Positions 59,240 through 64,000 of a stretch of 64,000 nt of DNA are shown here, in pieces. Source of the DNA: Hymenobacter negativus (lineage in GTDB: Bacteria > Bacteroidota > Bacteroidia > Cytophagales > Hymenobacteraceae); the NCBI RefSeq assembly GCF_017571495.1, contig NZ_JAGETZ010000005.1:1-64000 (forward strand), in the 5' to 3' direction. Positions within the stretch are counted from its first letter, which is position 1; each line of letters opens with the position of its first letter. A model generated the notes under the pieces. The model was not told the DNA's origin. It did not search any database and was given only the letters and a program-made list of their open reading frames with translations. The position numbers and the translations under genes are program-made.

Positions 59240-60901
59240 ATGAAAAGAATCCTTCTGCTGGCGTTGTTGTCTTTGGCCATCTCCAGGCCCGCTGCCGCCC
59301 AGCTGCTCCAGCCCAAGCCCGAAGCCTTCACCCGTGCCGACTCCCTGCGCGGCGGCAATGGCCCGCTTCGTAGCTGCTACGACCTTAGCTACTACCACCT
59401 CGACGTGAAGCTCGACCCGGCAAAGCGCTACCTCAGCGGCTCCAACCTCTTCCGCTTCACCGCCACCCAGGATTTCACCCGCCTGCAATTTGACCTTTTC
59501 GCTAATTTGACGGTGGAGAAGGTGCTGTACCAGGGCAAGGACGTGCCATTTACCCGCGAAGCCAACGCGGTGTTCGTGACCTTCTCCAAAGCCATTCAGA
59601 AAGGCAGCCGCGACGAGTTCACCGTCCAGTATTCCGGAAATCCCACGGTGGCCAAAAAGGCGCCCTGGGACGGCGGCCTGGTCTTCACCACCGATGCCGC
59701 GGGCAAGCCCTGGGTGGCCAGCGCCTGCCAGGGCGTGGGCGCCAGCATCTGGTGGCCCACTAAGGACCAGCAGGCCGATGAAGTGGACTCTATGCTCATC
59801 AGCATCAGCGTGCCCAACGGCCTGAAGGACGTTTCCAACGGCCGACTGCGCAAAACGACCAAGCTGAAAGACGGATACACCCGCTTCGACTGGGCCGTGC
59901 GCAACCCCATCAACAACTACGACGTGGCCCTGAACGTGGGCGACTACCAGCATTTCTCCGACTCTTACCAAGGCGAGAAAGGGCCTTTGACCCTCGATTA
60001 CTGGGTATTGCCCGAGAACGTAGCCAAGGCCAAAACCCAGTTTGCTGCCAACGTGAAGCCCATGCTCAAAAGCATGGAACACTGGTTCGGACCCTACCCG
60101 TGGTACCAGGATGGCTACAAGCTGGTAGATGCCCCGCACCTCGGCATGGAGCACCAGAGCGCCGTGGCCTACGGCAACAAGTACCAGAACGGCTACCTCG
60201 GCAAAGACCGCAGCAACACCGGCTGGGGCACCAAGTGGGACTTCATCATCATCCACGAAAGCGGCCACGAGTGGTTCGGCAACAACATCACGAGCAAGGA
60301 CATTGCCGATATGTGGGTGCACGAAAGCTTCACCACCTACTCCGAAGCGCTGTTCGTAGACAGCCAATTTGGTAAAACCGCCGGCCAGGAATATATCCAC
60401 GGCCAGCGCCGCAACATTCAGAACGACGGGCCCATCATCGGGCCCTACGGTGTGAACACCGAAGGCTCCGGCGACATGTACGACAAGGGCAGCGCCATGC
60501 TCAACACGCTCCGCACCATCCTCAACAACGACGAGAAGTGGCGTCAAATCCTGCGCGGCCTGTCCAGCACCTTCTACCACCAGACTGTCACGGGCCAGCA
60601 GGTAATAGATTACCTCAACCGCGAAAGCGGCCGGGATTTCACCAAAATATTTGACCAGTACTTGCGCCACCGCAGTATTCCCATACTGGAAATTCGCTTC
60701 GAAGACGGCAAAACCCTGGCCCGCTGGGTGGCCGATGTCGACAAATTCGATATGCCCGTTCGGGTGCGGCTGAAAGGCGGCGAATACCAGTTTATCACGC
60801 CCACCACCAAGTTTGCGGAGGTAAAAGCGCTGGCCGGCGCCACCAAGGAGAACCTGGAAGTCGACACGTTCAATTACTACATTGGCGTACTAGTGGATTG
60901 A
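59240..60901 (+). CDS. M1 family metallopeptidase (exported)
   Basis: The ATG at 59240 (MKRILLLALLSLAISRPAAA) gives 553 residues with a signal peptide. The N-terminal domain (YYHLDVKLDPAKRYLSGSNL) is followed by the catalytic domain with zinc ligands H339 and H343 (HESGHEWFG) and E362 (VHESFTTYSEAL), 18 residues on as expected, and by an exopeptidase-like motif GMEHQS (302-307) in place of GxMEN. The protein is shorter than full-size aminopeptidase N, as is usual for Bacteroidota M1 members. It probably trims peptides in the periplasm. The AraC-type regulator gene starts 20 bp after it. Confidence 0.93.
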   Translation: MKRILLLALLSLAISRPAAAQLLQPKPEAFTRADSLRGGNGPLRSCYDLSYYHLDVKLDPAKRYLSGSNLFRFTATQDFTRLQFDLFANLTVEKVLYQGKDVPFTREANAVFVTFSKAIQKGSRDEFTVQYSGNPTVAKKAPWDGGLVFTTDAAGKPWVASACQGVGASIWWPTKDQQADEVDSMLISISVPNGLKDVSNGRLRKTTKLKDGYTRFDWAVRNPINNYDVALNVGDYQHFSDSYQGEKGPLTLDYWVLPENVAKAKTQFAANVKPMLKSMEHWFGPYPWYQDGYKLVDAPHLGMEHQSAVAYGNKYQNGYLGKDRSNTGWGTKWDFIIIHESGHEWFGNNITSKDIADMWVHESFTTYSEALFVDSQFGKTAGQEYIHGQRRNIQNDGPIIGPYGVNTEGSGDMYDKGSAMLNTLRTILNNDEKWRQILRGLSSTFYHQTVTGQQVIDYLNRESGRDFTKIFDQYLRHRSIPILEIRFEDGKTLARWVADVDKFDMPVRVRLKGGEYQFITPTTKFAEVKALAGATKENLEVDTFNYYIGVLVD

Positions 60902-60921
60902 CCCGCGCCAGCCCTTTCCCG

Positions 60922-61794
60922 ATGAGCGAACACATTCCTATCTACCAGCTGCAGGCGTTTGCCAGCCCCGCAGGAGCCCCGGTGGAAGTCTACTTCCCCG
61001 ATTATGCAGCCCCCGCAAAACCCAAAATTCCGCTGGACCGCCCGTACCGCGGCGACTACTATAAAATCAGCCTCTGCCTGCGGGGTGCGGCCGAGCTAAA
61101 GGCGAATCTGGAAACCTATACCATCGGCCCGAATTGCCTGATACTGGCCACGCCGGACGTCATCAAGCAATGGCTGCACATTGCCGACGACTACGAAACA
61201 CTGTCCATTTTCTTTACCAAGGACTTTATTACCACCAACAACGCGGTCACCGGGAAACTGCGCTTTTTCGTGGCGCCGCCCACTTACGTGCTTCAACTTT
61301 CGGCCGCCCAGGCCGAGAACCTGGCGGATTCCTTCCGCTTCCTGCAGCAGAAGTACAACACGCTGAGCACCGAGCGGGACAACGTTCTGAAAAGCATCCT
61401 CAACGGCTTGCTCTTCGAAATTGGCGCGCTCTACGATGACCATCAGCCCGCGCCGCTTCCGGCCAGCCATACCCGCAGCCAGCAATTGGCCGCCGCTTTC
61501 CGGCAGCTGGTGCAGGTGCATAGCGCCACCGCCCGTAGCGTAAGCTTCTACGCGGCTACCTTATGTATCACGCCCAAGTACCTCAGCGAACTGGTAAAGG
61601 AAGTGACCGGCCGCACCGCCAGTGACTGGATAGCCGAAGCCGTGGTGCTCGAAGCCAAAGCCCTGTTGCAAAACCCGGTTTTGCCCATCCAGCAGGTGGC
61701 CGCCAGCCTGCACTTTGCTGACCAGTTTGCTTTCAGTCGGTTTTTTAAAAACAGCACAGGCCTGTCGCCCACCGCCTACCGGCAAGCGGGCTAG
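60922..61794 (+). CDS. AraC-family transcriptional regulator
   Basis: The start at 60922 (MSEHIPIYQLQAFASPAGAP) gives 290 residues. An N-terminal cupin-like sensor domain (YYKISLCLRGAAELKANLET; CLILATPDVIKQWLHIADD) is followed by a double-HTH AraC domain (FYAATLCITPKYLSELVKEV and VAASLHFADQFAFSRFFKNS, ending TGLSPTAYRQ). It may control the NmrA-type reductase gene 112 bp downstream, an arrangement seen often for this type of pair. Confidence 0.92.
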   Translation: MSEHIPIYQLQAFASPAGAPVEVYFPDYAAPAKPKIPLDRPYRGDYYKISLCLRGAAELKANLETYTIGPNCLILATPDVIKQWLHIADDYETLSIFFTKDFITTNNAVTGKLRFFVAPPTYVLQLSAAQAENLADSFRFLQQKYNTLSTERDNVLKSILNGLLFEIGALYDDHQPAPLPASHTRSQQLAAAFRQLVQVHSATARSVSFYAATLCITPKYLSELVKEVTGRTASDWIAEAVVLEAKALLQNPVLPIQQVAASLHFADQFAFSRFFKNSTGLSPTAYRQAG

Positions 61795-61906
61795 TCTGCG
61801 TTTGCCGCCTTTTTGCCACAGCCTGCCGCCATCTGGCCATTCCCGGGGCAGCTCTTGGCGAGGAATTTTGCAGTCGTTTATATACTCTCACGCAACCTTC
61901 CTCGTC

Positions 61907-62767
61907 ATGATTCTAGTAACTGGAGCCACCGGCCACCTGGGTACCGCCGTGCTGCAAACCCTGCTGCAAAACACCCCCACCACCCAGCTAGCCGCCTTGG
62001 TGCGCGATGTGCAAAAAGCCGCCGCGCTGCAGGCGCAGGGTGTGAGCATCCGCGTCGGTACTTATGGCGACCCCGCTGCGCTTGACCGCGCCATGCAGGG
62101 CATCGAGCAGGTGTTGCTCATCTCGGGAGGGGGCGAAGAAGAAGCCCTGCAGGAGCACAAAAACGTGGTAGATGCCGCCAAGCGAGCCGGCGTACAGTGC
62201 ATCGCCTACACCAGCCGAGCCCTAAAAGACCCCAGCACCCTGGTCAATGAGCTCATGGGGCGCCACTTCGACACCGAAGCTTACATCCAAGCCAGCGGGC
62301 TGCCGCACATTCTTTTCCGCAACATTCTGTACATGGATGTGCTGCCACTCTTCACTGGTCCCAACGTGCTGGAAACGGGCATCAACCTGCCCGCCGGCGC
62401 AGGGCAAGTGTCCTTTGCCCTGCGCCGCGACATGGGCGAGGCCATTGCCAACGTACTGCTGGAGCGTAACTTCACTAGCCGCACCTACCACTTCACCGGC
62501 TCCGAAACCTATAGCTTCCACGACGTGGCCGCCGCCCTTACGGAAGCTTCCGGAAAACAGGTGCGCTATACGCCCGTTGAGGACGAAGCTTTTGCGGCCG
62601 GCATGCGGCAGCGCGGCCTGCCCGAGCTGGCCATTGAGCGCACCATCGGCTTCCTGACCGATATTAAAAACGGCCAGGAATCTGAAGTAAGCCTTGACCT
62701 GGCCACGGTGCTAGGCCGCCAGCCCACGTCGCTCAGAGAAGGAGTAAAGCAGCTGTATAAGCTGTAA
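61907..62767 (+). CDS. NmrA-like SDR family NAD(P)-binding oxidoreductase
   Basis: The ATG at 61907 (MILVTGATGHLGTAVLQTLL) gives 286 residues. The nucleotide-binding motif is GATGHLG (6-12), followed by AALVRDVQKAAALQAQGVSI, VLLISGGGEEEALQEHKNVV and AKRAGVQCIAYTSRALKDP. This is an atypical SDR of the NmrA/QOR2 type; relatives reduce quinones or sense NAD(P) ratios. The catalytic residues of classical SDRs are not evident. It is probably induced by the AraC regulator upstream. Confidence 0.9.
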   Translation: MILVTGATGHLGTAVLQTLLQNTPTTQLAALVRDVQKAAALQAQGVSIRVGTYGDPAALDRAMQGIEQVLLISGGGEEEALQEHKNVVDAAKRAGVQCIAYTSRALKDPSTLVNELMGRHFDTEAYIQASGLPHILFRNILYMDVLPLFTGPNVLETGINLPAGAGQVSFALRRDMGEAIANVLLERNFTSRTYHFTGSETYSFHDVAAALTEASGKQVRYTPVEDEAFAAGMRQRGLPELAIERTIGFLTDIKNGQESEVSLDLATVLGRQPTSLREGVKQLYKL

Positions 62768-62949
62768 TGAGCAATCCGGGCCCGCGTGGCCGAATTGAGG
62801 AGGGAAATGAGCAGGTCCTTGTTGGTGCTGCAGATGTCGAGTGCCGCGTTGGCGTTGGGCGTAGTGGTGCCAATGCCGACCGAACTCATTTAAGCTTGAG
62901 AAGCAATGGCGACCAATAGAGTAGCTGCCAGTAGGTAAAGCTGTTTCAT
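62768..62949 (-). pseudogene. Remnant of an S74/VGIG-type surface protein gene
   Basis: On the minus strand a start at 62949 gives a signal peptide, MKQLYLLAATLLVAIASQA, then a stop at 62890. In the same frame the sequence resumes SVGIGTTTPNANAALDICST, NKDLLISLLNSATRARIA, which matches the VGIG...AALDVSSTTKGFLPPRLSQTQRDAIA segment of the giant gene at the left edge. The likeness ends exactly at the stop codon of the NmrA-like gene, so the rest has been deleted. Confidence 0.75.
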
Positions 62950-63183
62950 GAGAACGCAGATAAGGAGGCGACCAAGTTGTTTTCGGTCAACCGTGCTCCC
63001 AAGCGTTGGTAGTAGACGACGGCAGGTGGTATGTAAACGAAGGCCACCGATAAGTGGAGCCGGCGACCTAGTACGACTTGCGGGCCGGCGGACCAAACGG
63101 AACTCGAAATTGTTAATGACCCGGTGAGGCCTTCTTTTATTCGGCTTTGCCCAAAAACCTCCTCACCCACCTGTGCTGTGCCG

Positions 63184-63191
63184 TACCTTCG
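63184..63191 (+). promoter_or_regulatory. Possible -7 element of the E3 gene
   Basis: TACCTTCG differs at one position from TAnnTTTG and lies 30 bp before the start codon. No TTTG at the expected -33 distance was found. Confidence 0.35.
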
Positions 63192-63221
63192 CGGCGCGAA
63201 CAATCACCGAACCTCCGGCTC

Positions 63222-64000
63222 ATGAATCAATACGACGTCACCGTCATCGGCTCCGGCCCCGGCGGCTATGTAGCGGCCATCCGTTGCGCCCAACTCGGCC
63301 TCAAAACGGCCATCATCGAGAAATACCCCACCCTGGGCGGCACCTGCCTCAACGTGGGCTGCATCCCTAGCAAGGCCCTGCTCGATTCCTCCGAGCATTA
63401 CCACAACGCCCATTCGGCCTTTGCCGACCACGGCATCGGCCTCGACAACCTGACCGTCGACATGAACCGCATGATTGACCGCAAGGGCGGCGTGGTGAAG
63501 GCCAACGTGGACGGCATTTCCTACCTGATGAAGAAGAACAAAATCGACGTCATCACCGGCGTGGGTTCGTTCGTGGACAAGAACCACATCAGCATCGTGC
63601 CCCGCGAAGGCGGTGAAGCCCAGCAGATTGAAACCAAGAACGTCATCATCGCCACCGGCTCCAAGCCCACGGTGCTGCCGTTCATTGCTCAGGACAAGGA
63701 GCGCATCATCACCAGCACCGAGGCCCTGAACATCCGCGAAGTGCCCAAGCACATGATTGTGATTGGTGGCGGCGTGATTGGCCTCGAAATGGCCTCCGTG
63801 TACGCCCGTCTCGGCGCCAAGGTATCGGTGGTGGAGTTCATGGACAGCATCATCCCGACCATGGACCGCGGCCTCGGCAAGGAACTGAAGCGCGTGCTGG
63901 GCAAAATCGGCATTGAATTCTTCTTCTCGCACAAAGTGACCGGCGCAACCCGCGACGGCGACACCGTAACCGTGACGGCCACCAATGCCAAGGGTGAAGA
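63222..64000 (+). CDS. lpdA: Dihydrolipoamide dehydrogenase (E3), 3' partial
   Basis: The ATG at 63222 begins MNQYDVTVIGSGPGGYVAAI; the window ends after about 259 residues. Visible motifs are the FAD-binding GSGPGG (10-15), the redox-active disulfide GGTCLNVGCIPSKALL with the two cysteines five residues apart, ATGSKPTVLPF, and the NAD-binding IGGGVIGLEMASVYARLGAK. E3 reoxidises dihydrolipoyl groups of the 2-oxoglutarate and pyruvate dehydrogenase complexes. It is about 26 kb from sucAB, so it is probably shared between complexes. Confidence 0.97.
   Translation, partial: MNQYDVTVIGSGPGGYVAAIRCAQLGLKTAIIEKYPTLGGTCLNVGCIPSKALLDSSEHYHNAHSAFADHGIGLDNLTVDMNRMIDRKGGVVKANVDGISYLMKKNKIDVITGVGSFVDKNHISIVPREGGEAQQIETKNVIIATGSKPTVLPFIAQDKERIITSTEALNIREVPKHMIVIGGGVIGLEMASVYARLGAKVSVVEFMDSIIPTMDRGLGKELKRVLGKIGIEFFFSHKVTGATRDGDTVTVTATNAKGE

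Noticed and set aside
59132..60670. Frame of more than 500 codons on the minus strand, continuous with the EamA transporter gene
   Set aside because: It runs antisense to the M1 peptidase gene, is low in complexity (Gly/Ala/Val/His rich) and shows no motif; high-GC codon bias opens this frame. The EamA ATG at 59131 explains the real gene.

Overview
The window looks like a chromosomal segment of a high-GC Bacteroidota of the Hymenobacter type. The evidence is two proteins with T9SS type B C-terminal sorting domains, a TAnnTTTG-type promoter element, little sign of Shine-Dalgarno sites, a 7TMR-DISM sensor kinase, LytTR and DUF4126 proteins, and intergenic hairpin repeats that recur several times. 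This is inference from gene content; no rRNA or marker gene settles the genus.

Layout. 1-6.7 kb: the 3' part of a giant surface protein (129-bp beta-propeller-like repeats, VGIG repeats, glycine-rich blocks, S74 self-cleaving chaperone), with an in-frame coiled-coil remnant after its stop. 6.8-11.3 kb (minus): a small hypothetical, an RNA-ligase-type nucleotidyltransferase, a Cys-rich membrane protein, a DisA-type (DACNV-like) protein and a double TonB-C protein. 11.5-18.6 kb: a RidA protein, two tandem T9SS-B paralogues, a bestrophin and an FAD-Rieske oxidoreductase. 18.56-18.86 kb: a degenerate 21-bp periodic array, followed by a frameshifted winged-helix-like gene. 19.3-31.6 kb: small hypotheticals, a FUSC transporter, a two-component pair (7TMR-DISM kinase and LuxR-type regulator), an S9 peptidase, an exported methyltransferase, stress-type and SHOCT proteins and a yellow/MRJP-like lipoprotein. 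31.7-37.4 kb: a 3D-domain protein and sucA-sucB of the 2-oxoglutarate dehydrogenase complex.

37.5-41.7 kb holds a sensory/signalling island: a Crp/Fnr regulator with an N-terminal Cys cluster, a BLUF blue-light sensor, and four roadblock/LC7-like proteins around a membrane protein. A fifth roadblock-like copy lies at 57.3 kb beside a hybrid histidine kinase and a LytTR regulator. Two of the copies share 285 bp that are nearly identical.

41.8-47.7 kb is one giant DUF2339 membrane protein with about four internal 585-bp tandem repeats. 48.1-53.0 kb is the most notable region, a candidate isonitrile (isocyanide) natural-product locus on the minus strand: a TetR-isonitrile synthase (PvcA/IsnA-type) fusion, a PvcB/IsnB-type Fe(II)/2-oxoglutarate oxygenase fused to a UbiA prenyltransferase, and an FAD oxidoreductase of the geranylgeranyl-reductase/halogenase superfamily. 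Together these suggest a prenylated or membrane-associated vinyl isonitrile.

53-64 kb: DUF4126, LytTR regulator, hybrid kinase, truncated haemoglobin, EamA transporter, M1 peptidase, AraC regulator, NmrA-type reductase, an S74-type gene remnant and the 5' part of a dihydrolipoamide dehydrogenase (E3) that runs off the window.
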